A stretch of 51,118 bases of DNA from Candidatus Poribacteria bacterium (GCA_003635255.1 PYJC01000073.1:1-51118); one strand, 5' to 3'; positions 24,319-32,989 are shown, counted from the first letter of the stretch. The notes: generated by a model not told the origin, from the sequence alone. Made by a program: numbers and translations.

Positions 24319-25512
24319 ATGAAAATTACAGATGTAAAAACGATTCTGACAGCACCCGATGGCATTCGGCTCGTTGTTGTTAAGATTGAAACGAGTGAAC
24401 CCGGTTTATACGGCATCGGTTGCGCAACGTTTACACAACGTCCGCTTGCCGTAGCAACCGCAGTCGATGAATATCTCAAACCTTTTCTCGTTGGGAAAGA
24501 CCCAGCCAACATAGAGGACATCTTCCAGACCAGTTTTGTCAGTTCCTATTGGCGAAACGGACCCGTGCTGAACAACGCGCTCAGCGGTGTGGACATCGCC
24601 TTGTGGGACATCATGGGCAAGCGTGCCAATATGCCTGTCTACCAACTCCTCGGTGGCAAATGCCGTGAGGCTGCAACGCTTTATGCACACGCAGGCGGCG
24701 GAACTTTTGAGGAAGTGGAGGAAAGCATCCGTCGTTATATGGAGCAAGGGTATCGCTATGTCCGCGCACAGGTGGCAATACCGGGGTATTCGACGTATGG
24801 CGCAGGCGGTGGGAAGCGGAGTTCACCCGCCTTTGAACCGACACCTTATGTCAATACCATCATCAAACTCTTCGATCATCTCCGCACGCACTTAGGCGAC
24901 GAAGTGGAACTCCTCCACGATGTACATGAACGTATTCCACCCATACAAGCCATTAATCTTGCCAAAGGACTCGAACCGTATAACCTCTTCTTCCTTGAAG
25001 ATCCGTTTGCACCGGAAGACGTTGACTATTTTCAACTGATGCGCCAACAGACGAGTATCCCCATTGCCATGGGAGAATTGTTCAACAATCCGAATGAGTA
25101 CGTTCATCTTATCAAGGATCGGCTTATTGACTTTATTCGGGTACATATCTCACAGATCGGTGGCATCAGTCCTGCGCGTAAACTCGCCGCATTCTGTGAA
25201 TTTTTCGGTGTACGCACGGCATGGCACGGACCCGGTGATGTCTCGCCTGTTGGGCATGCCGCCAACGTGGCACTGGATTTGGCGTGCTATAACTTCGGAA
25301 TTCAGGAGCAGCACGTCTTCGGTGAGAACACCAAAGCGGTCTTTCCCGGTTGCCCCGAAATTCGAGACGGCTGTTTTTGGGCAAATGATGAACCCGGACT
25401 CGGCATGGATCTAAACGAGGAACTCGCGGCACGCTTCCCGTTCCCTGAGCATCCACTCAACGGCGGTTGGGCACCCGTACGTCGGATGGACGGCACAGTC
25501 ATCCGTCCATAG
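24319..25512 (+). CDS. ManD/RspA-type enolase-superfamily sugar acid dehydratase
   Basis: 397 residues from ATG 24319, close to the about 404 of RspA/ManD. The start MKITDVKTILTAPDGIRLVV is the family N-terminal capping domain. ALWDIMGKRANMPVYQLLGG and the long 150s loop (RYVRAQVAIPGYS) follow. Metal ligands are seen in LLHDVHERI (Asp), FFLEDPF (Glu) and AMGELFNN (Glu), and the catalytic His in RTAWHGPGDVSP. The end NGGWAPVRRMDGTVIRP is the characteristic closing segment. Members dehydrate D-mannonate or D-gluconate with Mg2+. It has the promoter at 24128 and shares the leader ACCGCAAGGAAAAG with the gene at 13927. Confidence 0.93.
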   Translation: MKITDVKTILTAPDGIRLVVVKIETSEPGLYGIGCATFTQRPLAVATAVDEYLKPFLVGKDPANIEDIFQTSFVSSYWRNGPVLNNALSGVDIALWDIMGKRANMPVYQLLGGKCREAATLYAHAGGGTFEEVEESIRRYMEQGYRYVRAQVAIPGYSTYGAGGGKRSSPAFEPTPYVNTIIKLFDHLRTHLGDEVELLHDVHERIPPIQAINLAKGLEPYNLFFLEDPFAPEDVDYFQLMRQQTSIPIAMGELFNNPNEYVHLIKDRLIDFIRVHISQIGGISPARKLAAFCEFFGVRTAWHGPGDVSPVGHAANVALDLACYNFGIQEQHVFGENTKAVFPGCPEIRDGCFWANDEPGLGMDLNEELAARFPFPEHPLNGGWAPVRRMDGTVIRP

Positions 25513-25540
25513 GTTAAAATACTTGAACCTTGCCGAAAAC

Positions 25541-25566
25541 CCGCTTGCAACAACGGCAGCAAGCGG
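25541..25566. other. 8-bp stem hairpin between ManD-like and CRTAC-like genes
   Basis: CCGCTTGC at 25541-25548 pairs perfectly with GCAAGCGG at 25559-25566 across a 10-base loop. No T run follows, so it is not a standard intrinsic terminator. It ends 27 bp before ATG 25593 and could be a transcript-processing or roadblock structure. Confidence 0.5.
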
Positions 25567-25592
25567 CACAGAAACTCAATAGGTAAAAAGAT

Positions 25593-27248
25593 ATGAAACC
25601 TATTGCTTATGCTGTTTTTATTTTCTTGACAAGTTTCGCATACGCAGAAATCCAGTTTACGCGGGTGACGGACGAAGCTGGTATCCAATTCCGTCATTTC
25701 AACGGTGCAACCGGTGAAAAGCATCTCGTGGAGACAATGGGCGGTGGTGCTGCTTTCTTTGATTACGATAACGATGACGACTTGGATCTCTATTTCGTCA
25801 ATGGGGCACCCCTCACCGCAGGAACGGTTTTTAACCCCGATGCCCTGCTACCCACAAATCAACTCTATCAGAATAACGGCGACGGCACCTTTAGCGACGT
25901 GACACAACACGCTGGTGTCGGTGACACCGGTTACGGCATCGGTTGCTGTGTCGCCGATTACGATAACGATGGCTACCGAGACCTGTTTATTACCAACTTC
26001 GGGCAGAATGTCCTCTACCGCAACAACGGCGATGGCACCTTTACTGACACAACAAGCGATGCAAGACTGGTTGATGAACCGTGCTTCTCAGCCGGATGCG
26101 CCTTCGCCGATTACGATAACGACGGATGGCTCGATCTGATCGTCGTGAACTATGTGCTAATTGACTTAGCGACCGCTCCGGATTGTTCACAAGCTGAAAT
26201 ACCTGCCTACTGCCGTCCAGACGACTTTCCTCCCGCATCGGATGTCCTCTACCGCAACAACGGCGATGGCACTTTCACCGATGTGACACAGGAGGCAGGA
26301 CTCACCGCACTCGGCAGAGGACTCGGCGCAATCTGGACGGATGTCAATAACGACGATTTTCTTGATCTCTACATCGCCAATGACCGAGAGCCTAACTTCC
26401 TGTACCGCAACAACGGCGACGGCACTTTTACAGAACTCGGTGAATTGCACGGCATCGCACGCAACGAGCACGGCGATGTGGAAAGTAGTATGGGCATTGA
26501 TACGGCGGATTACGACAATGATGGCGATTTTGATGTCATTCTCACCCACTATCAAGCCGAAACCAATACACTCTACCAAAACGACGGAAATGGGGTCTTT
26601 TGGGATGTCACGGCGCAAAGCCACCTCAGTGAACCGACACGCCTACCGTTGGCGTGGGGCACGGGTTTCGTCGATTTTGATAATGACGGTTGGCTTGACC
26701 TCTTTTTCGCCAATGGACACCTCCACGATAATATTGAACAGTTGGAAGAGATAGGGGTCTACAAGCAACAGAACCAACTCTTCCGCAATCGAGGCGATGG
26801 AACGTACACGGACATTTCCGACAAATCTGGCGATGGGCTATTAATCAAAAAATCCAGCCGTGGTACAATTTTCGGGGACTACGATAACGATGGTGATCTC
26901 GACATCCTTGTAATAAACATCGCCGATACACCGGATCTACTCCGAAACGATATGCCACCGGTCCATCACTGGTTAGGCGTTAAACTCGTCGGTGAAAAGT
27001 CAAATCGCGATGCCATAGGCGCGAAGATAACACTTCAGAGTGGAGACACAAACCTGCTCCGAGAAGTAAAGAGTGGGACGAGTTATCTCTCACAAAACCC
27101 GCATCGTCTCTTGATTGGGTTGGGCACAGCAGATCGCGTTGATAGGATAGTTGTCCACTGGGAGAACGGCGTTCAAGATGTAGTTGAAAATGTTCAATGC
27201 AATCAGTGGTTGACAATTCGGGAAGGCGCGGGTATCATATCAGATTAA
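25593..27248 (+). CDS. Exported CRTAC1-like FG-GAP/UnbV protein
   Basis: 551 residues with a short signal peptide (MKPIAYAVFIFLTSFAYAE). FTRVTDEAGIQFRHFNGATGE and about seven FG-GAP repeats follow, each with a DYDNDG/DFDNDG calcium loop and LYRNNGDGTFTDVT. The C-terminal ASPIC/UnbV domain is EKSNRDAIGAKITLQ ... RIVVHWENGVQDV. The domain order equals that of the protein at 5974, but the UnbV domain is the last element: there is no Por-type tail and no TTxW linker. It is predicted to lie outside the inner membrane and to bind calcium. An enzymatic role is not evident. Confidence 0.92.
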   Translation: MKPIAYAVFIFLTSFAYAEIQFTRVTDEAGIQFRHFNGATGEKHLVETMGGGAAFFDYDNDDDLDLYFVNGAPLTAGTVFNPDALLPTNQLYQNNGDGTFSDVTQHAGVGDTGYGIGCCVADYDNDGYRDLFITNFGQNVLYRNNGDGTFTDTTSDARLVDEPCFSAGCAFADYDNDGWLDLIVVNYVLIDLATAPDCSQAEIPAYCRPDDFPPASDVLYRNNGDGTFTDVTQEAGLTALGRGLGAIWTDVNNDDFLDLYIANDREPNFLYRNNGDGTFTELGELHGIARNEHGDVESSMGIDTADYDNDGDFDVILTHYQAETNTLYQNDGNGVFWDVTAQSHLSEPTRLPLAWGTGFVDFDNDGWLDLFFANGHLHDNIEQLEEIGVYKQQNQLFRNRGDGTYTDISDKSGDGLLIKKSSRGTIFGDYDNDGDLDILVINIADTPDLLRNDMPPVHHWLGVKLVGEKSNRDAIGAKITLQSGDTNLLREVKSGTSYLSQNPHRLLIGLGTADRVDRIVVHWENGVQDVVENVQCNQWLTIREGAGIISD

Positions 27249-27312
27249 GTTGATTGATTAGACGAGGTTGCTAAGTCTTAATTTTCCTACGACCTTCATG
27301 GAGGATGATCTA

Positions 27313-28113
27313 ATGGATAGCAAATTCTTTGTTACGATTCTTAGTCTTATCGTCACACTTATGCTCGCCGCAAGTCCGGCGGCACTCGCGAAAATTGATC
27401 CGGACACTGTTGTCGGTATGTGGCTGTTTGAGGAGGGCGCGGGTGATGTTGCTAAGGACACTTCTAAAACCGGAAACGATGGGACTATTGCCGGACCCAA
27501 AAAGTGGCAAGACGGAAAGTTCGGACAGGCACTGGAATTCAATGGGAATGATGTCTATGTCCAAGTAGATTCCAACAAAAGCATTATTCTCGAAGAGTTA
27601 ACGATGGTTGCCTGGGCAAACTTGGAGCCGTCGCAGGGCACGCGTTGGCAGTCGATTATGATGCGCGGTCAGAACCCGCGCAACTATCTGTTGGTTGTGG
27701 ATAGGGACAGCCAAAAACTTCAGCTCAGCATTACGAAAGGCGCGCCCGGCGCATGGGCGGGTCCGATTGCCGGTCCCGTTATCACAGGCGATGGATGGCA
27801 TCACCTTGCAGGCGTTATCGGTGAAAAAGCCGGGCTGGTTATCTACACCGACGGTGAAGAAGTCGGCAAACAGGCGTATGCGAAGCCGAGTCTTGATGCC
27901 AATCCCGCTCGGATGCGGATTGGGGATGGATCAAACGGTGGGCATCAGTGCGAAGGTTTGCTCGATGAGGTCGCACTCTTCAATGTTCCGCTTGAGCAGG
28001 ACGACATCAAAACCATCATGAACGACGGACTTGAGAGGGCAACAGGTCTGTTGGCGGTGGAACCCGAAAGTAAGTTGACAACAATATGGGGGAAACTGAA
28101 AACCGGCTTATAA
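27313..28113 (+). CDS. Exported LamG/concanavalin-like protein with TTxW tail
   Basis: 266 residues from ATG 27313 behind GGAGG; the open frame upstream lacks a better site. The signal peptide is MDSKFFVTILSLIVTLMLAA...ALA. The mature domain is a LamG fold: VVGMWLFEEGAGDVAKDTS, then GKFGQALEFNGNDVYV, LTMVAWANL, WHHLAGVI and LDEVALFNVPL. Such domains bind sugars or proteins. The last residues, VEPESKLTTIWGKLK, repeat the C-terminal motif of the protein ending at 5958. It converges with the TPR gene, leaving only 4 bp between stops. Confidence 0.9.
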   Translation: MDSKFFVTILSLIVTLMLAASPAALAKIDPDTVVGMWLFEEGAGDVAKDTSKTGNDGTIAGPKKWQDGKFGQALEFNGNDVYVQVDSNKSIILEELTMVAWANLEPSQGTRWQSIMMRGQNPRNYLLVVDRDSQKLQLSITKGAPGAWAGPIAGPVITGDGWHHLAGVIGEKAGLVIYTDGEEVGKQAYAKPSLDANPARMRIGDGSNGGHQCEGLLDEVALFNVPLEQDDIKTIMNDGLERATGLLAVEPESKLTTIWGKLKTGL

Positions 28114-28117
28114 GTAC

Positions 28118-29545
28118 CTATTTCCGTTCTTGACGGATTTCTGCTAAACCCTCTTGGTAAAGTCGATTATCAGGCGCGAGTTCTATCGCCTTTAAAATAG
28201 CCGTTTCTGCTGCATCGTATCTCCCGACCTTGTAGCATAACCACGATAAAGTGTTGTGGTACGGCGCGGAATCAGGGGATAATTCTGTCGCATGGCGTGC
28301 CAATTCAACCGCTTTTTCCAAATTCCGATTGTGTTGCCCATACAAATAAGCGAGTTCGTGGTACGCCATTCCCGCTTCCGGTGTGAGCGCAATAGCGCGT
28401 TCGTAGTGTGTCTCTGCTTCATCGAACTTATTTTTCGCCGCATAGAGCGTACCGAGCAGCGTCAAGGTTTCTGGCAAATTAGTGTCAATCTCAAGCGCAC
28501 GATGGAACTGCTTTAAGGCGTTCTCCCCGTCTCGGTTCTGCATGTAGGCGATACCGAGATTGTGGTAAATCTCCACTGTCTCTAAGCCGAGTTCAATAGC
28601 ACGTTCATAGTGTGTGATCGCTCGCTTTGGGGATCCTTGCGCCAACGTGATGCTGCCGAGTCCGACGGACACTTGTGCAGTATAACTATCAGATGTACTA
28701 TATTTGCTAATACGCTTGAGCGCATGGGTTGCCTTTTCGTATCTTTCGTGTTTGAGATAAGTCTTCGCGAGTTTGAGCAGTGCCGCGGCTTTTTCATCGG
28801 GGTCAGCGACGAAAACGGCTTCAAGATGTTTCTGGATCTCCGTATCCGCGGCTTTTAAAGCACGGAACCGTTGCATCGCTTTTTCGGCTTCGGGTATATC
28901 GCCAGTTTGCTGATAACATCGAGCGAGTTGGTAGTGAGCATTTGGCATCGTCGGCACTAACGCAACAGTTTTCTGATACGCGGCAATCGCAGCGTGCCAA
29001 TCCTGCTGACGACTATAAAGCACACCGAGGTGGTAGTGTGCATCGGCAAAATCTGGTTTTTCTGCAATGGCTTTCTGTTGTGCAGTGACCGCCTTCTCAA
29101 TTTCTCCACGTCCCGCATAGATTCTACCGAGATTATGATGTGCCTCAACGACACCTGCCACCCCTTGCTGTACCACTTCCATATAGAACCGGATAGCGTC
29201 ATCAAATTTCCCCTGTTGGTACGCGATATAACCCAAACCTAACAGTGCTTGCGCCGCTGCAGTCTCGGTTTCCACGTTGCCCCTTTCATCTATAACCGAG
29301 TGGAGTGCTTCTTGGTAGGCGCGAATGGCTTCTGTGTAACGACCGAGTTGGGAGTAGGCGTACCCTAACCGGGCAAGTGTCTTTCCATTTTTCTCTGCGC
29401 CGGTGAAGTGTTGGATGGCTGCTTCGTAATTTTCGAGTTGGAGTGCCGCTTCCCCAAGCTCATAAGCGTTTTGGGCGAGGGCAAGGTATCCACCTAACGC
29501 ATAAAGGCATAATGTGATGGATAGCCAACGAAGTGAAGTTTTCAT
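28118..29545 (-). CDS. Exported tetratricopeptide-repeat protein
   Basis: 475 residues from ATG 29545, which gives a clean signal peptide (SLRWLSITLCLYALGGYLALAQ). An upstream start at 29605 adds 20 residues and is possible; neither has a strong ribosome site. The mature part is TPR helices almost throughout, with the W-LG-Y-A-F-A-P spacing seen in ALGLGYIAYQQGKFDDAIRF, AHYHLGVLYSRQQDWHAAIA and IYHNLGIAYMQNRDGENALK. I count about eleven repeats. TPR proteins assemble complexes; no catalytic domain is present. The 17-bp upstream element copy 3 lies 25 bp before the start. Confidence 0.88.
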   Translation of the reverse strand: MKTSLRWLSITLCLYALGGYLALAQNAYELGEAALQLENYEAAIQHFTGAEKNGKTLARLGYAYSQLGRYTEAIRAYQEALHSVIDERGNVETETAAAQALLGLGYIAYQQGKFDDAIRFYMEVVQQGVAGVVEAHHNLGRIYAGRGEIEKAVTAQQKAIAEKPDFADAHYHLGVLYSRQQDWHAAIAAYQKTVALVPTMPNAHYQLARCYQQTGDIPEAEKAMQRFRALKAADTEIQKHLEAVFVADPDEKAAALLKLAKTYLKHERYEKATHALKRISKYSTSDSYTAQVSVGLGSITLAQGSPKRAITHYERAIELGLETVEIYHNLGIAYMQNRDGENALKQFHRALEIDTNLPETLTLLGTLYAAKNKFDEAETHYERAIALTPEAGMAYHELAYLYGQHNRNLEKAVELARHATELSPDSAPYHNTLSWLCYKVGRYDAAETAILKAIELAPDNRLYQEGLAEIRQERK

Positions 29546-29570
29546 TGCTATTTTGCGGCGTACGCGAAAA

Positions 29571-29587
29571 AACACCCCAGCAAAAAC
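29571..29587 (-). promoter_or_regulatory. 17-bp conserved upstream element, copy 3
   Basis: On the minus strand it reads GTTTTTGCTGGGGTGTT, 16 of 17 bases equal to the copies at 4168 and 13840. It ends 25 bp upstream of the TPR start at 29545. Confidence 0.4.
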
Positions 29588-29632
29588 CCCAAATGCGACG
29601 TGCATTTACCTGACGAGGCAAAGTAAATGGGT

Positions 29633-30541
29633 TTAGTCAAACCCCAATCGTTTGACCTCTGTCTGGAGGGAGATCCCAGTCTTTTCACGGACCTGTTGTT
29701 GGATGTGTGCGACTAACTTCAGCACATCTTCTGCTGTTGCATTGTCAATGTTGAGGATGAAGTTCCCGTGGATCGTGGACACCTCTGCACCGCCGATACG
29801 GTAGCCTTTCAGTCCGCTAATGTCAATCAACCGTCCAGCGGAATCGCCGGGGGGATTTTTGAACATACACCCCGCATTTTCTTCGACGAAGGGTTGCGTT
29901 TCGACTTTCTGCTTGAAGAGCGTTTGCATCCGCGCTGTGATGGTGTCAACATCTCCGGGTTCAAGTGTCAGCGTCGCACCTGTAACACAGAAATAGGTGT
30001 CCAAACTGCTGTGTCGATATTCAAATTTTGCTTCAGCGTGGGTTAGATTAACAAGTTCACCGGTGTCAGTCATGACGGTAACATTTGTGACGACATCTCC
30101 GAAACTACTTCCCCATGCACCGGCGTTCATAATTAGCGCACCGCCAACGGATCCGGGAATACCGAGCGCGAATTCCACACCGCTCAAGCCACGTTGCGAC
30201 ATTGTTTTTGACAGGGCTGGCAGTGCGAGTCCCGCACCCACCGAAACGATATTTCCGTCCACCTCCAGTTTTGCCAACTCACTGACTAATCTGATACTGA
30301 TACCTTTGAAACCCCTATCACTCACCAGCAGATTGGACCCGCGACCGATAACTGCAACCGGAATATCCCACTGCTTATGGAAGCGCGCCAATGCTGCCAG
30401 TTCGGAAACCGTGCTGACTTCGATGTAAGCCGTCGCTTCGCCACCAATACCGAAGTGGGTATGTTTTGCGAGTGGTTCTCTAAACTGGAGCCGTGAGCCA
30501 GGTTGCGTTACAATTTCCGGCAGTGCATCTTTCCAATCCAT
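29633..30541 (-). CDS. murB: UDP-N-acetylenolpyruvoylglucosamine reductase
   Basis: 302 residues, the length of the short type II MurB. It reduces UDP-GlcNAc-enolpyruvate to UDP-MurNAc with FAD and NADPH, the second committed step of peptidoglycan synthesis. The FAD-binding parts are HFGIGGEATAYIEV, AVIGRGSNLLVSDRGFKG (66-80) and ALGIPGSVGGALIMNAGAWG. Substrate residues are FEYRHSSL near 173-180 and ENAGCMFKNPPGDSAGRLID near 221-240. Cys225 sits where the E. coli enzyme has its proton-donating Ser, a substitution known in some MurB. The final Glu is in LQTEVKRLGF. The ribosome site AAGGAAGAG directly adjoins a CRISPR-like repeat. No other mur gene is close. Confidence 0.96.
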   Translation of the reverse strand: MDWKDALPEIVTQPGSRLQFREPLAKHTHFGIGGEATAYIEVSTVSELAALARFHKQWDIPVAVIGRGSNLLVSDRGFKGISIRLVSELAKLEVDGNIVSVGAGLALPALSKTMSQRGLSGVEFALGIPGSVGGALIMNAGAWGSSFGDVVTNVTVMTDTGELVNLTHAEAKFEYRHSSLDTYFCVTGATLTLEPGDVDTITARMQTLFKQKVETQPFVEENAGCMFKNPPGDSAGRLIDISGLKGYRIGGAEVSTIHGNFILNIDNATAEDVLKLVAHIQQQVREKTGISLQTEVKRLGFD

Positions 30542-30555
30542 TCTTCTCTTCCTTT

Positions 30556-30583
30556 CCCTTCAAACGGGAAAGCGTATCCAAAG
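30556..30583. repeat. CRISPR-like repeat, solitary copy 1 (5' end decayed)
   Basis: These 28 bases, from CCCTTCAAAC to GTATCCAAAG, match the 3' part of the repeat at 33185-33221 exactly. The first nine bases are decayed (CTTCCTTT instead of GTTTCAATT). It lies between the stop of the zinc-ribbon membrane protein and the ribosome site of murB. Confidence 0.8.
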
Positions 30584-30599
30584 GTTTCTTCAATCAGAT

Positions 30600-31238
30600 T
30601 CATGTCTGTCTGTCTTTTCGTCCTTTTCGATTCATGAAAAAAGACATCCATAAACCCCACCCAAAGCCTGTTACCATCCAAATAGGCAAACTTTCGAGCA
30701 TCGTTTTCAAATTCCATTCTCCGCCATAATACAAAACCTCCCACACCTCGAAAAGCGCCCACGAGAGTCCACCGACACAGAAAGTGCCCAGCAAAAGCCA
30801 ATGTATGAACTTTAGTTGAATTAGAGGGCGTTCAAGGACCTTCGCCACTCTCTTTTTTTCGTACGCAAGCCATCTTCGGCGGAAGAACCGGGCTGGGAAA
30901 TACCACACTGGGAAAGTCATTGCCAATATGGCGAGACTAAAAACGTTCCATAGACACGGAATGATTTGATGGCAACTCGGACAAACAAAGCCAAACCAAT
31001 GTCCAAGGGCGTTCCATTTTGCCCACAAACGCTGGTCATTTAGCGTTTCACAGTGTGGACACGGCACGTAAGTGCGTTCCATCCAAGGTTTATCGCTCTC
31101 TTTATCTGTCAACATCACTTTCGGGATCCGTTGTCCCAAAATCAGTTCGTTGAATATTGCTGCTGGAAACAATACCCAGAACAAGATAAGCGGGTGCCGG
31201 AGTGTCCATATTGTGAATCGGTTTCTGTCGTATTGCAT
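30600..31238 (-). CDS. Zinc-ribbon membrane protein, function unknown
   Basis: 212 residues from ATG 31238, with GGAG nine bases upstream; the ATG at 31253 overlaps that ribosome site. The first hydrophobic segment is LILFWVLFPAAIFNELIL. A cytoplasmic or exposed loop has CPHC and CPSC pairs (VPCPHCETLND ... FVCPSCHQIIPC) that should bind one zinc. Three more membrane segments follow (VFSLAILAMTFPVWYF, FIHWLLLGTFCVGGLSWALF, SLPIWMVTGFGWGLW) and a very basic tail. No family is recognised. The gene is bracketed by CRISPR-like repeats at 30556 and 31278. Confidence 0.7.
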   Translation of the reverse strand: MQYDRNRFTIWTLRHPLILFWVLFPAAIFNELILGQRIPKVMLTDKESDKPWMERTYVPCPHCETLNDQRLWAKWNALGHWFGFVCPSCHQIIPCLWNVFSLAILAMTFPVWYFPARFFRRRWLAYEKKRVAKVLERPLIQLKFIHWLLLGTFCVGGLSWALFEVWEVLYYGGEWNLKTMLESLPIWMVTGFGWGLWMSFFMNRKGRKDRQT

Positions 31239-31277
31239 CGGAGGTATCTCCATATCAAATACTGCTTGAAAGTGGAA

Positions 31278-31314
31278 GTTTCAATCCCCTTCAAATGGGA
31301 AAGCGTATCCAAAG
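31278..31314. repeat. CRISPR-like repeat, solitary copy 2
   Basis: A full 37-base copy beginning GTTTCAATCC and ending GCGTATCCAAAG, with two differences from 33185-33221 (T to C at base 9, C to T at base 19). It is 40 bp upstream of the zinc-ribbon membrane protein start and has no partner repeat within spacer distance. Confidence 0.85.
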
Positions 31315-31495
31315 TTTGGTGTGTAAGTCGCGGTAGGTTACGTAGATCATGAGTCACTGATCTCCATTCTATCTATGGCTTCCGCAACATCTTTTATTGC
31401 GTGTGCTGCACATGCTAATGCTTCGCCAAAATTCAAGGGAACGAGCCGTTTTGGACTTCGCTAAGATGGAAACAGCATCAGAAAGGCATCTCGTT

Positions 31496-32293
31496 TTACT
31501 CCCAATATTGGAAAGTTTCTTGCATATCTTCTTCAGGGATTTTGGTGAGTTCAGCAAGGGTGTATATCTCTTTAGCTACATCAGTAGGGGTTCCTATTTC
31601 TAATGGGATACGTTCTATTATAGGGTTTGTAGTACCGTCAGTTAAGGCTCGTCCACTGCCAAAGGTTTCAAGCCAGTTCGCTGCTGTTCCGCCAGAGGTG
31701 TAGCCTTGAGGATTTAGTACCACAATTTCTCTACAAGTCGAGAAAAAGTCTGATTTTTTGTCTTCTGGCATTTTTGAGAAGTGATCTAAGAGTTCGTCCC
31801 TTGTCGAACTGAGAACAGGCTTTTGCAGATTTTTTAGGGTCTTTGTTTCTCGTTTTTCATTGATGTACTTTATGACACAGAATTGCCTGTATGATAAGGT
31901 TTCTATTTTGTTGAGTATCTCTATTGCCGTAGATATACTGATGCGACTATTTGATGTTAGGTGTACGTTTCCGCAGAAATACGCAATATGTTTTTGTTTT
32001 TTTTCATCCATTTCGTTTTTGAGTGTGTCAAAGGTTTTTTTGATCATTCTATCAGAAACTGTAGTGCCTATGTTTTCTTCATGCCAGTCGTTTCTTAATG
32101 AATCGTCTTCTTTCCCGATTTTCTCACGGATTATATCGCTCCGGTATTTTAGTAAATTGTATAATGCCCCTTCTTTATTTCTTGTGAGATTCAATGCGAA
32201 AGCTAACGCTTTTATGGAGACTCCGACAGGCAGCCCCGTTATTATTGATGCTATCTCGGCAGAAATTTCGACTACTTCTTTTCCTGTCTTCAT
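31496..32293 (-). CDS. Island protein of unknown function, homologous to the one at 35039
   Basis: 265 residues with GAGGAG upstream of ATG 32293. The N-terminus may be membrane-associated (IASIITGLPVGVSIKALAFAL); the rest is soluble and mostly helical. The middle part HIAYFCGNVHLTSNSRISIS ... LSYRQFCVI and the end LTKIPEEDMQETFQYW match the protein at 35039-35644 (YIANLVRNTVLRSDSELSNS ... MSWRQLCLL, LSQIPDSDIHNTFIQW). I know no named family with this pattern. It ends 27 bp after the T5orf172-like gene, likely one operon. A role in phage defence is only suggested by the setting. Confidence 0.75.
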   Translation of the reverse strand: MKTGKEVVEISAEIASIITGLPVGVSIKALAFALNLTRNKEGALYNLLKYRSDIIREKIGKEDDSLRNDWHEENIGTTVSDRMIKKTFDTLKNEMDEKKQKHIAYFCGNVHLTSNSRISISTAIEILNKIETLSYRQFCVIKYINEKRETKTLKNLQKPVLSSTRDELLDHFSKMPEDKKSDFFSTCREIVVLNPQGYTSGGTAANWLETFGSGRALTDGTTNPIIERIPLEIGTPTDVAKEIYTLAELTKIPEEDMQETFQYWE

Positions 32294-32320
32294 CTCTAAA
32301 TAATCTCCTCTGTTTTAAAG

Positions 32321-32989
32321 TTAAAGAAGCTTGAATGCCTCCCGAAAAAGTCTCGGGTTTTCAAATCGCATAATAACACGTTTATACAAATAAAGCACTT
32401 CGTCAGGAGACACAAGATACCATTCTGTCCCTTTTCCGCTAAAATATTTTAAGTGCCTGTCTAGTAATTTTAAGATCCCTTGTATTTTTTTCTCTAAGTC
32501 TTTTCCCGAAGGCGTTTTCAAAATTAGATCAATCCTCGGATCTACTGTCCACTGATTAGTCTGCTCCGACACTCTTTTCTCAACATCTCTTTTTGTGGAT
32601 CCAATATTACATGGCCACAGACTTTTGTCTTGCGCTTCTGCCTTTTCCCTATCCCGTGGGTCATAAAAACAGTAGACACTTTGGTTCCCCTCTCCCAAAA
32701 CCCGTCTGCCTTCTGGAAAGACTTCCCACCGCATGCCGCCGTCTATCATGTTCGCACGTCCATCGTTCTTCAAACGCCGCAGAGCAGCATAGATAATATT
32801 GTGGAGCAAGACTTCACCCTCTAAGTTGCTATTCCCCTCTGGTGGCAATCCTCCGTTAGCCAGATGGTATTTTAGTAGGACTTCTCCTGCCCTTTTTATA
32901 CGGTCTTTCTTCCCATATTGGCGATTGAGCATTTCCTGGGCAATTGCCGTCGTAAAAGGCTTACCTGCATATTCATAGTTATTGCTCAT
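32321..32989 (-). CDS. T5orf172 / MUG113-type GIY-YIG-like protein
   Basis: 222 residues behind AAGGGG before ATG 32989. Residues about 20-100 look like a winged-helix segment (LEGEVLLHNIIYAALRRLKN ... RWEVFPEGRRVL). Residues about 104-215 have the T5orf172 branch of the GIY-YIG fold: VYCFYDPRD in place of GIY, WPCNIGSTKRDVEKR as the YIG strand with the basic helix, LEKKIQGILKLL with the Glu, and GTEWYLVSPDEVLYLY at the end. This branch occurs in phage and mobile-element nucleases and in bacterial defence genes. The nuclease activity is predicted, not certain, because the first Tyr positions differ from canonical enzymes. Confidence 0.75.
   Translation of the reverse strand: MSNNYEYAGKPFTTAIAQEMLNRQYGKKDRIKRAGEVLLKYHLANGGLPPEGNSNLEGEVLLHNIIYAALRRLKNDGRANMIDGGMRWEVFPEGRRVLGEGNQSVYCFYDPRDREKAEAQDKSLWPCNIGSTKRDVEKRVSEQTNQWTVDPRIDLILKTPSGKDLEKKIQGILKLLDRHLKYFSGKGTEWYLVSPDEVLYLYKRVIMRFENPRLFREAFKLL

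Noticed and set aside
25541..25566. Intrinsic terminator after the ManD-like gene
   Set aside because: The stem is perfect but there is no T run after it on either strand.
31348..31455. Short minus-strand frame ending NFGEALACAAHAIKDVAEAI...
   Set aside because: The peptide looks protein-like and may be the tail of a lost gene, but it has only about 35 codons after a stop and no credible start, so I do not call it.
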